Shown here piece after piece: positions 17,323 through 25,734 of a stretch of DNA of 40,183 bases. The stretch lies in contig CAISEZ010000086.1 in NCBI GenBank assembly GCA_903884535.1, positions 1 to 40,183 of the forward strand. The letters are read 5' to 3'. A program made the translations under genes and the position numbers. The stretch comes from an uncultured Verrucomicrobia subdivision 3 bacterium (GTDB lineage Bacteria > Verrucomicrobiota > Verrucomicrobiia > Limisphaerales > UBA11358). The notes under the pieces were generated by a model. The model saw only the letters and a list, made by a program, of their open reading frames with translations, was not told the origin of the DNA and searched no databases. Every line of letters begins with the position of its first letter. The first letter of the stretch is position 1.

Positions 17323-20300
17323 ATGACCAATAGTAAAGAAAACGCCCGCGAATTGCTCGGACTTGAAAAAGTCAACCAGGTGGATTATGTCGGCATCACG
17401 CTGGCATCGCCGGAAGCCATCCGTTCCTGGAGCAAAGGCGAAGTCAAGAATCCCGAGACGATCAACTACCGCACGTTCAAGCCCGAAAAAGGCGGCTTGT
17501 TCTGCGAACGTATCTTCGGTCCCGTCAAGGACTGGGAATGTTCGTGCGGCAAGTATAAGCGCATCAAACATCGCGGCGTGGTCTGCGATCGTTGCGGTGT
17601 CGAAGTCACGATGTCCCGCGTGCGTCGCGAACGCATGGGCCACATCGAGCTCGCCGTTCCGACGTGCCATATCTGGTTCTTCAAGTGCATGCCTTCACGT
17701 ATCGGCCTCGCGCTGGACATGACGGCGCGTCATTTGGAACGCGTCATCTACTACGAAGATTACCTTTGCATTGATCCCGGCAACACGCCGCTCAAGGCGA
17801 ATCAATTGCTCACGGAAAATGAATACCGTGAAGCGCGCGAAACCTACGGAGCCGAAGCGTTCACCGCCAAGATGGGCGCGGAAGCGGTGCGGGCCGCTTT
17901 GGAACGCGTGGACCTCGTCAAAGGCGCGGAGCAGTTGGAAATCGCGATGACCGAAACGAAGAGCAAACAGATCCGCAAGAAATTGGCGAAGCGGATCAAG
18001 TTGCTCCAAGGTTTGGGCATCTCCAAGAGCCGTCCGGAATGGATGATTCTCACGGTGCTGCCGGTGATTCCGCCGGACTTGCGCCCGCTGGTGCCGCTCG
18101 AAGGCGGACGTTTTGCGACGTCTGACTTGAACGATCTTTACCGCCGTGTCATCAACCGGAATAACCGTCTCAAGACCTTGCTCCAACTCAAGACGCCGGA
18201 AGTCATTATCCGCAACGAAAAACGCATGTTGCAGGAAGCCGTGGACGCGTTGTTCGACAACGGCCGTCACGGACGTCCAGTCACTGGCGCCGGCAACCGC
18301 TCGCTGAAATCTTTGAGCGACATGCTCAAGGGCAAAGGCGGCCGTTTCCGTCAGAACTTGCTCGGCAAGCGCGTGGACTACTCAGGCCGTTCCGTCATCG
18401 TGATCGGACCGGAACTGAAGTTGAATCAGTGCGGTTTGCCGAAGAAGATGGCGCTCGTTTTGTTCGAGCCGTTTATCATCCGCCGCTTGAAAGAGCTCGG
18501 CTATGTTCACACCGTTCGCAGCGCGAAGAAAATGATCGAGCGCCAGACAAAAGAAGTGTGGGACGTTTTGGAAGAAGTCACGAAGGGTCATCCGGTGCTG
18601 CTCAACCGCGCGCCGACGTTGCACCGTTTGTCCGTCCAGGCGTTCGAACCGATGCTGATCGAAGGCGAAGCGATTCGTATTCATCCGCTGGTTTGCACAG
18701 CATATAACGCTGACTTCGACGGTGACCAGATGGCCGTGCACGTGCCGCTTTCTGTGGAAGCACAGCTGGAAGCGCGTTTGTTGATGATGGCGACGAATAA
18801 CATTTTCTCGCCGTCCTCGGGCAAGCCGATCATCACGCCGACGCAGGATATCACGCTCGGTTGCTATTACCTCACGGCGGAACCGCGTAAAGCGATGCCG
18901 ACGGACGTGAAGACGCTGCCGTTGTTCGGCACCAAGGAAGAAGTTCAATTTGCTTACGACGACGGCGCGTTGAAAACGCACGATCGCATTCGCATCTCGA
19001 ATCCTGACCTCGGCAAGCAGACCACTTACGGCGAATCCACCCGCAAGGTGATTGAGACGACCGTGGGCCGCGTGTTGTTCAGCGAAATCTGGCCGACCGA
19101 ACTGGGCTTCTACAACAAATCCGCTGGCAAGTCGCAGCTCGGTGATTTGATCTGGAAATGCTACAAGGTTGCGGGCCATGACAAGACGGTCATCATGCTC
19201 GACAAACTCAAAGAACTTGGTTTCCGCGAGGCGACTAAGTCCGGCGTGTCCATCGGCATTGACGACATGATCGTTCCGAAAGAACGCGACGAGCAGATCG
19301 AAAACGCGCACAAGGATATTCGCGAAGTTGAAAAACAATATCGCAAGGGTGTCATCACCTCCGGCGAACGTTACAACAAGATCGTTGATATCTGGACGCA
19401 TTGCACCGACAAGATCTCGAGCGTTATGTTCAAGACCTTGGAACAGAACCAGGGTAAGAAGGAATTCAACCCGGTGTTCTTGATGGTGGATTCCGGCGCG
19501 CGCGGTAACAAACAACAGGTGCGTCAGCTCGCCGGTCTGCGTGGTCTTATGGCCAAGCCCAGCGGCGAAATCATCGAGAAGCCGATTTTGGCGAACTTCC
19601 GCGAAGGTCTGTCCGTCTTGGAATACTTCATCTCGACTCACGGTGCGCGCAAAGGTCTGGCCGATACCGCGCTGAAGACGGCTGACTCCGGTTACATGAC
19701 CCGTAAACTCGTGGACGTGTCGCAGGATGTCATCATTCAACAGCAGGATTGCGGCACGACGAACGGCATCTGGGTTTCCGCCGTGTTCGAAGGCGAAGAC
19801 GAAGTGGTGAAATTGTCCGAACGTCTCGTCGGTCGTTTCGCGTGCGACGATCTGGTCAATCCGACCAGCCCGAAGGAATATCTCATTCGCGCGAGCGAAG
19901 AGATTGACGAAATCCGCGCCAAGGCGATTGACACGTCCGGCATTGACCGCATCCGCATTCGCTCGGTGCTCACTTGCGAAAGCAAGCACGGCATTTGTGT
20001 TCACTGCTACGGCCGCAGCCTTGCGACCGGCGCGCTGGTCAAGCTCGGTGAAGCGGTCGGCATCATCGCCGCCCAATCCATCGGCGAACCCGGCACGCAG
20101 CTCACGATGCGCACGTTCCACACCGGTGGTGTGGCGGCGGGCGTATTCAAACAGCCGCAGATCAAGTCCAAACACGACGGTATTCTGCGCTACAACGACC
20201 TGCGTTACGTGCCATTGGAAGACGGCCACAACATTGTTTTGAACAAGAACGGTTCCATTTCCATTCACGGCGAAGACGGCCGCGAACTGGAAAGCCACAC

Positions 20301-21465
20301 GATCATCATCGGCGCAGTCGTTTCCATCAAGGACGGCGGCAAGGTGAAGAAGAACGACACGTTCGTCCAGTGGGATCCGCACAATGTGCCGATTCTCTCC
20401 GAGAAGGCCGGCAAAGTTAAATTCCATGACATCATCGAAGGGGTGACGATGAAACAGGAAGTGGACGAAGCCACCGGCGAAGAAGCCATGGTCATCATCG
20501 ACCACAAGGAAGATTTGCATCCGCAGATCATCATGTCCGACGAGAAGGGCGAGGTCGTGGCGAATTATCCGATTCCGTCCGGCGCGCACATCGTCGTCAA
20601 TGAAAGCGACAAGATTGTGCCCGGAACTTTGATCGCGAAAACGCCGCGCAAACAGGCCAAGACGCGCGACATCACCGGCGGTCTGCCGCGTGTCGCCGAA
20701 TTGTTTGAAGCCCGCCGCCCGAAAGACGCGTCGGAAATCTCCAAGATTGACGGCATCGTGGACTTCGGTGCGAGTGTGCGCGGCAAGCGCTGCATTCTCA
20801 TCAAAGACCAGGTGTCCGGCCTCGAAGAGGAACATCTCATCCCGATCGGCAAGCACGTCATTGTGTTCAAGGGCGACCTGGTCAAGAAAGGTCAGCAGAT
20901 GACCGAAGGCCCGATGGACCCGCACGAAATTCTCGACGTCTGCGGACCGCAGGAATTGCAGGAACATTTGGTCGGCGAAGTGCAGGAAGTTTATCGTCTG
21001 CAAGGCGTGACGATCAACGACAAGCACATCGAAATCATCGTGCGCCAGATGCTGCGCAAAGTCCGCGTCACCGAAGCCGGCGACACGCAGTTCCTCTGGG
21101 GCGAACAGGTTGAAAAACTGGAATTCGAAGCCGAGAACGAGCGCGTCGAGAAGATGGGCGGCAAGCCCGCCGAAGCCTCACCGGTGTTGCTCGGCATCAC
21201 CAAGGCCTCGCTCGAAACCGACAGCTTCTTGAGTGCGGCGTCCTTCCAAGACACGACCCGCGTGTTGACCGAGGCGGCCACGCGCTCCAAGGTGGATTCG
21301 CTGCGCGGCTTCAAGGAAAACGTGATCATGGGTCACATCATTCCGGCCGGCACCGGCTTCGACATGCACCGCAAGGTCACGCTCAAAGCGCTGGTGGAAG
21401 TTCCGGACGAACCGGAACCCGAGGAAGCCGAGATCGCCGAATCGGAAAATCCGCTGCTGGCCTGA
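17323..21465 (+). CDS. rpoC: DNA-directed RNA polymerase subunit beta'
   Basis: This is the catalytic beta' subunit, 1,380 residues. The N-terminal zinc ribbon ([20 protein letters not shown]), the catalytic [12 protein letters not shown] with Mg2+-binding D464, D466 and D468, and the second zinc site ([19 protein letters not shown]) are all intact. The bridge-helix/trigger-loop region ([16 protein letters not shown]) is also intact. I choose ATG 17323 because AAGGAA (17309-17314) lies 8 bases upstream; a TTG at 17317 is an alternative. The gene ends the cluster with a strong terminator. Confidence 0.98.
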   Translation: MTNSKENARELLGLEKVNQVDYVGITLASPEAIRSWSKGEVKNPETINYRTFKPEKGGLFCERIFGPVKDWECSCGKYKRIKHRGVVCDRCGVEVTMSRVRRERMGHIELAVPTCHIWFFKCMPSRIGLALDMTARHLERVIYYEDYLCIDPGNTPLKANQLLTENEYREARETYGAEAFTAKMGAEAVRAALERVDLVKGAEQLEIAMTETKSKQIRKKLAKRIKLLQGLGISKSRPEWMILTVLPVIPPDLRPLVPLEGGRFATSDLNDLYRRVINRNNRLKTLLQLKTPEVIIRNEKRMLQEAVDALFDNGRHGRPVTGAGNRSLKSLSDMLKGKGGRFRQNLLGKRVDYSGRSVIVIGPELKLNQCGLPKKMALVLFEPFIIRRLKELGYVHTVRSAKKMIERQTKEVWDVLEEVTKGHPVLLNRAPTLHRLSVQAFEPMLIEGEAIRIHPLVCTAYNADFDGDQMAVHVPLSVEAQLEARLLMMATNNIFSPSSGKPIITPTQDITLGCYYLTAEPRKAMPTDVKTLPLFGTKEEVQFAYDDGALKTHDRIRISNPDLGKQTTYGESTRKVIETTVGRVLFSEIWPTELGFYNKSAGKSQLGDLIWKCYKVAGHDKTVIMLDKLKELGFREATKSGVSIGIDDMIVPKERDEQIENAHKDIREVEKQYRKGVITSGERYNKIVDIWTHCTDKISSVMFKTLEQNQGKKEFNPVFLMVDSGARGNKQQVRQLAGLRGLMAKPSGEIIEKPILANFREGLSVLEYFISTHGARKGLADTALKTADSGYMTRKLVDVSQDVIIQQQDCGTTNGIWVSAVFEGEDEVVKLSERLVGRFACDDLVNPTSPKEYLIRASEEIDEIRAKAIDTSGIDRIRIRSVLTCESKHGICVHCYGRSLATGALVKLGEAVGIIAAQSIGEPGTQLTMRTFHTGGVAAGVFKQPQIKSKHDGILRYNDLRYVPLEDGHNIVLNKNGSISIHGEDGRELESHTIIIGAVVSIKDGGKVKKNDTFVQWDPHNVPILSEKAGKVKFHDIIEGVTMKQEVDEATGEEAMVIIDHKEDLHPQIIMSDEKGEVVANYPIPSGAHIVVNESDKIVPGTLIAKTPRKQAKTRDITGGLPRVAELFEARRPKDASEISKIDGIVDFGASVRGKRCILIKDQVSGLEEEHLIPIGKHVIVFKGDLVKKGQQMTEGPMDPHEILDVCGPQELQEHLVGEVQEVYRLQGVTINDKHIEIIVRQMLRKVRVTEAGDTQFLWGEQVEKLEFEAENERVEKMGGKPAEASPVLLGITKASLETDSFLSAASFQDTTRVLTEAATRSKVDSLRGFKENVIMGHIIPAGTGFDMHRKVTLKALVEVPDEPEPEEAEIAESENPLLA

Positions 21466-21483
21466 TCCAAAATTAAATCATCG

Positions 21484-21519
21484 CGGGCGTCCGAAATTTT
21501 TCGGACGCCCGTTTTTTTT
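21484..21519 (+). terminator. Strong intrinsic terminator after rpoC
   Basis: CGGGCGTCCGA (21484-21494) and TCGGACGCCCG (21501-21511) form a perfect 11-bp GC-rich stem with a 6-base loop (the pairing could extend by two A-T pairs), directly followed by eight T residues (21512-21519). It closes the rpoBC transcript. Confidence 0.95.
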
Positions 21520-21595
21520 GTTTGCTTCACGGAGTGGAAAACCGAGGCGGGCAAAAATTGCTATTGAAGTGGGCTAAAGTCCTAGTTTTTTAGGC

Positions 21596-21945
21596 GCAGC
21601 CTATCCTCATATTAGGCAACGGTCTCTATTTCTGAACATCATCATCACCAATAAGTCTCCTCTTTGCGTGCTGTAATGCAATCATCGCCTCATCGAACGA
21701 AAACTCCCACGGCTTGCCATCTGCTCGCGGGTAAAGCTCCAAAGTCAAACCATCTATCTCTTGGTTTATCTCGGCCCACTGATCGGAACCGTAAGAAATC
21801 ATGGCAACGAGCTTCTCTCTGTCTGGTGGACTCGCAATGTGAACTACCATCTTGGTGGTTGAATTTATCATGTGCGCGAGTTGGCCTAACTAAAAAGTAG
21901 GCAGCCGACTTTGCAGCCTATCCTCGCCCAAGAACAGCCTATCCT
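21596..21945. repeat. Direct repeats flanking the small hypothetical gene
   Basis: GCAGCCTATCCTC occurs at 21596-21608 and again at 21913-21925, with a third, shorter copy (ACAGCCTATCCT) at 21934-21945. The two exact 13-mers bracket the 81-residue gene at 21626-21871. They could be traces of a small mobile or duplicated segment; there is no transposase. Confidence 0.55.
21626..21871 (-). CDS. Small conserved hypothetical protein
   Basis: This 81-residue acidic protein has no signal peptide or membrane helix. The core (HIASPPDREKLVAMIS, WAEINQE, LTLELYPRADGKPWEFSFDEAMIALQHAKRRL) looks like a family of short conserved proteins that I recall from cyanobacteria and other environmental bacteria, often near toxin-antitoxin genes. 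Its function is unknown. The start could be the ATG at 21871 or the one at 21850 (MVVHIASPPDRE), which fits the family better. It is surrounded by 13-bp direct repeats and lies in an accessory stretch with lower GC than rpoC. Confidence 0.6.
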   Translation of the reverse strand: MINSTTKMVVHIASPPDREKLVAMISYGSDQWAEINQEIDGLTLELYPRADGKPWEFSFDEAMIALQHAKRRLIGDDDVQK

Positions 21946-22070
21946 TTTTCATGACTTGACCGTAGGCGCGATAAAAATGCCTGTCGAGCATAAAATAACG
22001 CCGATTATGTCGTCAAAAGTCATTTCACCAAAGGCTGCGGAGTCGCTGCAGTCTTGCGCGGTATCGTTCA

Positions 22071-22138
22071 CCCAAAAATCTCCGGGCTGATGACGCCGTT
22101 GGAAACGCGCGGTCACGCTGCCGGTCATCAGGATGTCA
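22071..22138 (-). pseudogene. Degenerate duplicate of the dapF 3' end
   Basis: This stretch matches the last ~68 bases of the dapF-like gene (22651-22718) at most positions, including a 20-base identical core (aaaatctccgggctgatgac), the shared ggaaac and the run gtcacgctgccggtcatca. One inserted base near 22107 breaks the reading frame. Read on the minus strand it would encode DILMTGSVT... and end in a frame-shifted GVISPEIFG then stop. No further dapF sequence precedes it; the toxin gene abuts it, with its TGA at 22136-22138 overlapping the repeat edge. Confidence 0.85.
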
Positions 22139-22396
22139 GCGGCCTGCAATAATCTGGTCATACTTGCTGTGATGACCGATCCAAAACCAGACGACATCGC
22201 TTCCGACTTCAACCGCCACCGCACGATAATGGATGTCGACGCGGGCCGACCAGTAGCGGCCAACTTTCTTGAAATGGAGCGACGGATGGCGCGGGTTGGT
22301 TTTGAGCAGTTCAAAATTTTCGGCGGCCAGCCGCTGGATTTCTTCCGGGAGATTAGCGCGAAACTGCCAGAACTTGATGCTGGCGCGGTGCTTCAC
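22136..22396 (-). CDS. RelE/HigB-like toxin of a toxin-antitoxin pair
   Basis: This 86-residue protein is of the RelE/ParE-superfamily type. It begins with IKFWQFRANLPEEIQRLAAENFELLKTNPRHPSLHFKKV and has the central strand pair RYWSARVDIHYRAVAVEV. It ends with VVWFWIGHHSKYDQII, which carries the His and Tyr usual in this group. Related toxins cut ribosome-bound mRNA. The GTG start overlaps the stop of the upstream partner by four bases (GTGA), the usual sign of translational coupling. The pair lies directly downstream of dapF on the same strand, between two copies of the dapF 3' end. Confidence 0.8.
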   Translation of the reverse strand: MKHRASIKFWQFRANLPEEIQRLAAENFELLKTNPRHPSLHFKKVGRYWSARVDIHYRAVAVEVGSDVVWFWIGHHSKYDQIIAGR

Positions 22397-22593
22397 AATT
22401 CCTTGCAGCGGCCGGCACGCAAGTCGCCCAAGGCTTCGTCAGCGAGCGCGTCCAGTTTTCCCGCGTGGACATCCTTTTCAAATTGCTTGTCCCACGCCTC
22501 GGCATCGAATTCCTGAAACCAACTGCGAAAGGAATGGAGTTCGTCGCGCGACAGCTTGCTTACGGCGGATTCAATTTCTTTGACTGTGCTCAT
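22393..22593 (-). CDS. Antitoxin-like partner protein
   Basis: This 66-residue protein is charged and probably helical (VKEIESAVSKLSRDELHSFRSWFQEFDAEAWDKQFEKDV...). Its LDALADEALGDLRAGRCKEL tail is typical of small antitoxins found upstream of RelE-like toxins. There is no obvious HTH or AbrB-type DNA-binding fold. It begins about 43 bases after the dapF stop and overlaps the toxin start by four bases. Confidence 0.75.
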   Translation of the reverse strand: MSTVKEIESAVSKLSRDELHSFRSWFQEFDAEAWDKQFEKDVHAGKLDALADEALGDLRAGRCKEL

Positions 22594-22635
22594 GGTGCGA
22601 AAATAATTCAGACCGCCGGTTTCAGCAAGCGTTGT

Positions 22636-23490
22636 TCAGCCGATCTTTACCGAAAAAATCTCCGGGCTGATGACGCCGCTGGAAACTTTCGTCACGCTGC
22701 CGGTCATCAAAATGTCAAAACCATCGCGGATTTCGATTTGGATGATGCCGCCGGGGCAATGCACCGAAACCTTGCGGTCCACTAAACCGAGCTTGTGTGC
22801 CACCGCCGCGCTGGCGCTGCTGCTGCTGCCGCTGGCCAGCGTGTAGCCCGCGCCGCGTTCCCAAATCTCAATCTGGATATTCGCGCGGTCGATCACTTTC
22901 AGGAATTGCACATTGGTCTTGCGCGGAAAATTCGGATGCACTTCGAGCTTCGGCCCGAATTCATGCGCGAGCTGGGCGCTGATTTCCGGTAGCGGCAGCA
23001 CGCAATGCGGATTGCCGATGGTCGCGGCGCAAAAAACAAATTCGCGGCCGCCAACGGAAATTTTTTCGTTGATGACTTCGCGTTTCGCGCCAGTGACGGG
23101 AATTTTTTCGCTGTCAAAGCTGACTTTGCCCATTTCCACGCGCGCCATTTTGCCGCCGTCAAACACCGTCGAGCGCACAATGCCGCCGTCGGTCTGGAGC
23201 GCGAACTCCTCGTTGCCGACAAACTTGGTGTCCCAGAGGTAACGCGAAAAAATGCGGACGCCGTTGCCGCTCTTTTCGGCGATGCTGCCGTCGGGATTGA
23301 AAATTTTCAGTGCGCACTTGGCGGTTGTCGAGGGGAGCGGTCCGAGCAAAATTCCGTCCGAGCCGACGCCGAAATTGCGGTGGCAAATGGTTTTGACCTG
23401 TTCCGTCGTGAGCGGGGCGGACAAATCTTTCGGGTCAATGACGAGGTAGTCGTTGCCGAGCGCGTGGTATTTGGTGAAAGCAATTTGCAT
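22636..23490 (-). CDS. dapF: Diaminopimelate epimerase homologue lacking both catalytic cysteines
   Basis: This is a 284-residue DapF-fold protein from the chosen ATG at 23490 (MQIAFTKYHALGNDYLVID); a frame start at 23520 adds unlikely residues. Family landmarks are NFGVGSDGILL, NPDGSIAE, IGNPHCVL, NVQFLKVIDRANIQIEIWERGAGYTLASG and the CPGG strand. Normal DapF racemises LL- to meso-diaminopimelate with two cysteines, in CGNG and in ACG(T/S)G. Here these positions are S74 (EKSGNGVR) and S220 (LASGSSSSAS), both AGC codons. Either it belongs to a DapF-like subfamily with different chemistry, or it is impaired. It is the fourth gene of a pyrK-pyrD-membrane protein-dapF run. Its 3' end is partly duplicated beyond the toxin-antitoxin pair. 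Confidence 0.85.
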   Translation of the reverse strand: MQIAFTKYHALGNDYLVIDPKDLSAPLTTEQVKTICHRNFGVGSDGILLGPLPSTTAKCALKIFNPDGSIAEKSGNGVRIFSRYLWDTKFVGNEEFALQTDGGIVRSTVFDGGKMARVEMGKVSFDSEKIPVTGAKREVINEKISVGGREFVFCAATIGNPHCVLPLPEISAQLAHEFGPKLEVHPNFPRKTNVQFLKVIDRANIQIEIWERGAGYTLASGSSSSASAAVAHKLGLVDRKVSVHCPGGIIQIEIRDGFDILMTGSVTKVSSGVISPEIFSVKIG

Positions 23491-23547
23491 CGCGGACAGA
23501 ATAACGTGCCGCGCGCGCACCGTAAAATAGATTCAAAACGGGCCGCG

Positions 23548-23901
23548 CTATTTGTCGAGCTCCTGGTCTTCCAGATGGAATCTGTGCAGGAAGCGGTGGA
23601 CGACCGGCGCAAAAATAATGCCGACAATGCTGATCAAAGCGATGCCGCTGAAGAGCGCATAACCGCCGGCGAAGATTTTCCCCGCATCCGTTTGCAGCGT
23701 GGCGACCGGACCCATGCCAGAAAGAATCATCGCCGCGTTCAGGAAGGCGTCAATCCACGGCAGCTTTTCAAAAACATGATAGCCGACCATGCCGAGGCCG
23801 AGCGATATTACGACGACGACCGCGCCAAGGCCCACGTTGCGCACGATGCGCCGGTAATATTCTTTGCGGGGCAACAGCGGCTTGGTGTGGTGCTCGAACA
23901 T
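23548..23901 (-). CDS. Two-helix membrane protein resembling an ion channel with a degenerate filter
   Basis: This is a 117-residue protein from ATG 23901, with a basic N-terminus (KPLLPRKEYYRRIVRN). TM1 is at about 23-42 (VGLGAVVVVISLGLGMVGYH), followed by a pore-helix-like WIDAFLNAAMIL, SGMGPV (61-66), TDAGKIFAGGY, and TM2 at about 79-101. It ends in a His/Arg tail (HRFLHRFHLEDQ). The order TM-P-TM and the WIDA...TDAGKxF spacing are those of two-helix potassium channels, but TVGYG is replaced by SGMGP, so K+ selectivity is doubtful. I recall similar unannotated proteins in other environmental bacteria. It lies 13 bases after the pyrD stop. A longer upstream frame exists but overlaps pyrD and was rejected. 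Confidence 0.7.
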   Translation of the reverse strand: MFEHHTKPLLPRKEYYRRIVRNVGLGAVVVVISLGLGMVGYHVFEKLPWIDAFLNAAMILSGMGPVATLQTDAGKIFAGGYALFSGIALISIVGIIFAPVVHRFLHRFHLEDQELDK

Positions 23902-23914
23902 GCGGCGAAAAATC

Positions 23915-24832
23915 TTATTTTTTGGGAAGCTGCACGCTGCCGGTGATCTCGCGCACGTCGCCGATTTTTTTTCGTTCCATGAAATCGCGGATGCCGGCGA
24001 TGACCTGCAGCGGCGTTTGCGGTTCGTAAAAATTCGCCGTGCCCACGGCCACCGCCGTCGCGCCGGCCATGAGAAATTCAATCGCGTCATCCGCGTTTTG
24101 AATGCCGCCCATGCCGATGATGGGAATCCTCACGGCCTTGGCCGCTTCCCAGACGAGCTTGATGGCAATCGGTTTGATCGCCGGGCCGGTGAGGCCGCCG
24201 GTGATGTTCGCGAGCTTCGGCTTGCGCGTGTGGATGTCTATCGCCATCGCGGGAAAACTGTTTGTCACGGCGAGCGCGTCGCTGCCGGCGTCTTCGGCGG
24301 CTTTGGCGAGTTGCGCGATGTTCGGGACATTCGGACTCATCTTGGTGATGAGCGGCAGCGTCGTGACCTGACGGCACGCGGCGACGACTTGCGCGAGGAG
24401 CGTGCAATCCGTGCCGAACTGTGCGCCGCCGGCCTTGATGTTTGGACAGGAGACGTTGAGTTCCAGCGCGCCGACGCCGCCGAGCGCGTCGAATCGTCGC
24501 GCCACCTCGGCGTATTCCTCGACGGTCGTGCCCCAGATGTTGATGATCGTCGGCACTTTTAATTCCTTGAGGAACGGCCAGTATTTTTTGATGAAGCCGT
24601 CCACGCCCGGCCCTTGCAGGCCGATGGCGTTCAACATGCCGCTGGTGACTTCCGCCGTGCGCGGCGTGGGATTGCCGGGCACGGGATTCAGCCGGATGCC
24701 CTTGACCGTGACCGCGCCAAGCAGGTTCAAGTCAATCAGCCGCGCATATTCCGCGCCGTAGCCGAACGTGCCGGACGCGACGGTGACGGGATTCTGCATC
24801 GTCAACTTGCCGATCTGGACGGATAAATTCAT
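23915..24832 (-). CDS. pyrD: Dihydroorotate dehydrogenase, class 1B catalytic subunit
   Basis: This FMN enzyme of pyrimidine synthesis oxidises dihydroorotate to orotate; class 1B works with PyrK and NAD+. The 305-residue protein from ATG 24832 shows VASGTFGYGAEY, LNAIGLQGPGV, the catalytic cysteine C129 in ELNVSCPN, TKMSPN and the FMN phosphate-binding IIGMGGI and GATAVAVGTANF. A start at 24847 is possible, but the ATG at 24832 overlaps the pyrK stop as ATGA, the normal coupling of this pair. Confidence 0.96.
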   Translation of the reverse strand: MNLSVQIGKLTMQNPVTVASGTFGYGAEYARLIDLNLLGAVTVKGIRLNPVPGNPTPRTAEVTSGMLNAIGLQGPGVDGFIKKYWPFLKELKVPTIINIWGTTVEEYAEVARRFDALGGVGALELNVSCPNIKAGGAQFGTDCTLLAQVVAACRQVTTLPLITKMSPNVPNIAQLAKAAEDAGSDALAVTNSFPAMAIDIHTRKPKLANITGGLTGPAIKPIAIKLVWEAAKAVRIPIIGMGGIQNADDAIEFLMAGATAVAVGTANFYEPQTPLQVIAGIRDFMERKKIGDVREITGSVQLPKK

Positions 24833-25623
24833 TTCGGGATCTCCCATAAAATCTGGCGCGCATCAAACACCGGGCCTTCGGTGCAAGTGCGCTGGTATTC
24901 CCAACTGTCGCCGGCTTTCACCGGGATCACGCACGCCAGGCAGGTGCCGACGCCGCAGCACATGTGCTCGTCCATGGAAAGTTCGCAGGGCAGATTGAAA
25001 TCTTCCGCGATTTTGCCGATGGCCTTGAGCATCGGCGTGGGCCCGCAGGCGAACAGTTTGTAATTTTGAATTTTGAATTTAGAAATTTGAATTTCAGAGA
25101 ACAACGGCTGCGTGACCAGACCTTTTTCGCCGTGGCTGCCATCTTCGGTCGTTGCCCTGACTTCCCAGCCGAGCGCCGCAAATTCCTTTTCGCACAATAT
25201 GTCCACGCGGCGGCGGCCACCGACGAAGACGATGCCTTTTTGCGGTGAGCGTTGCGCCAGCAGAAACATCGCCGCCATGCCGTAGCCGCCGGCGACGAGC
25301 AGCGGCGTTTCTCCGCCGGCTTGCGGCACCGTGAAGCCGTGGCCGAGCGGTGCGATGACGCTCAATTCCTCACCGGTGCGCATCCGCGAAAGTGCGTCCG
25401 TGCCTTTGCCGACGTTTTTGTAGAGGATGGAAAACGTGTCGCCCGCTACCTGGAAAATGCTGAACGGCCGGCGGAGCAGGGCATCCTTCAGCGGCAAAAT
25501 GCGGACGTGCGCGAATTGGCCCGGCTGAATGAGTGGCGCAATCTGCGGCGCGCGCAGCACGAGGCGGAAATAGGAATCCGTGTCGCGCTCGTTGGAAACA
25601 ATTTGAACTGTTTGCTCTAACAT
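24829..25623 (-). CDS. pyrK: Dihydroorotate dehydrogenase electron-transfer subunit PyrK, with a repeat insertion
   Basis: This 264-residue FAD/2Fe-2S protein passes electrons from PyrD to NAD+. The FAD-binding RRPFSIFQ and KGTDALS motifs, the nucleotide-binding VAGGYGMAAM stretch, and ACGPTPML are clear. The C-terminal 2Fe-2S cluster ligands C223, C228, C231 and C247 are in MCCGVGTCLACV and RTCTEG. Residues about 177-188 (ISKFKIQNYKL) are encoded by five seven-base repeats (25061-25095) inserted just before the ACGPTPM motif, where other PyrK proteins have a short linker. It is the first gene of the minus-strand operon. Confidence 0.93.
   Translation of the reverse strand: MLEQTVQIVSNERDTDSYFRLVLRAPQIAPLIQPGQFAHVRILPLKDALLRRPFSIFQVAGDTFSILYKNVGKGTDALSRMRTGEELSVIAPLGHGFTVPQAGGETPLLVAGGYGMAAMFLLAQRSPQKGIVFVGGRRRVDILCEKEFAALGWEVRATTEDGSHGEKGLVTQPLFSEIQISKFKIQNYKLFACGPTPMLKAIGKIAEDFNLPCELSMDEHMCCGVGTCLACVIPVKAGDSWEYQRTCTEGPVFDARQILWEIPK
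25061..25095. repeat. Heptamer repeat tract inside pyrK
   Basis: Five units of seven bases (taatttt, gaatttt, gaattta, gaaattt, gaatttc) form an AT-rich island in a GC-rich gene. The translated product is a lysine/isoleucine-rich linker. The AT content contrasts sharply with its surroundings, which supports insertion rather than drift. Confidence 0.8.
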
Positions 25624-25681
25624 TCACGGCAAGGCTAACGGCTGGATTCCGCTGGCGAAAGAATTTTCAGTTGCGAATGAG

Positions 25682-25703
25682 GGCCGGGAATTGCTCCCCG
25701 GCC
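25682..25703. terminator. Hairpin downstream of the large secreted protein gene
   Basis: GGCCGGG (25682-25688) pairs with CCCGGCC (25697-25703) around an 8-base loop, in the 111-base gap between pyrK and the stop of the giant gene, which is transcribed toward it. No T-run follows on either strand, so it is a weak terminator candidate at best. Confidence 0.4.
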
Positions 25704-25734
25704 TGGTAATTGATCGCCTGCGCGGAGGGTTGAC

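Noticed and set aside
18382..21027. Very long open frame antisense to rpoC
   Set aside because: It is a by-product of GC-rich codon bias opposite an intact rpoC; its residues are Arg/His/Phe-rich without any motif.
21949..22314. 121-codon minus-strand frame across the dapF remnant
   Set aside because: It overlaps the toxin in another frame and runs through the frame-shifted dapF copy; only its end looks protein-like, which is not enough.
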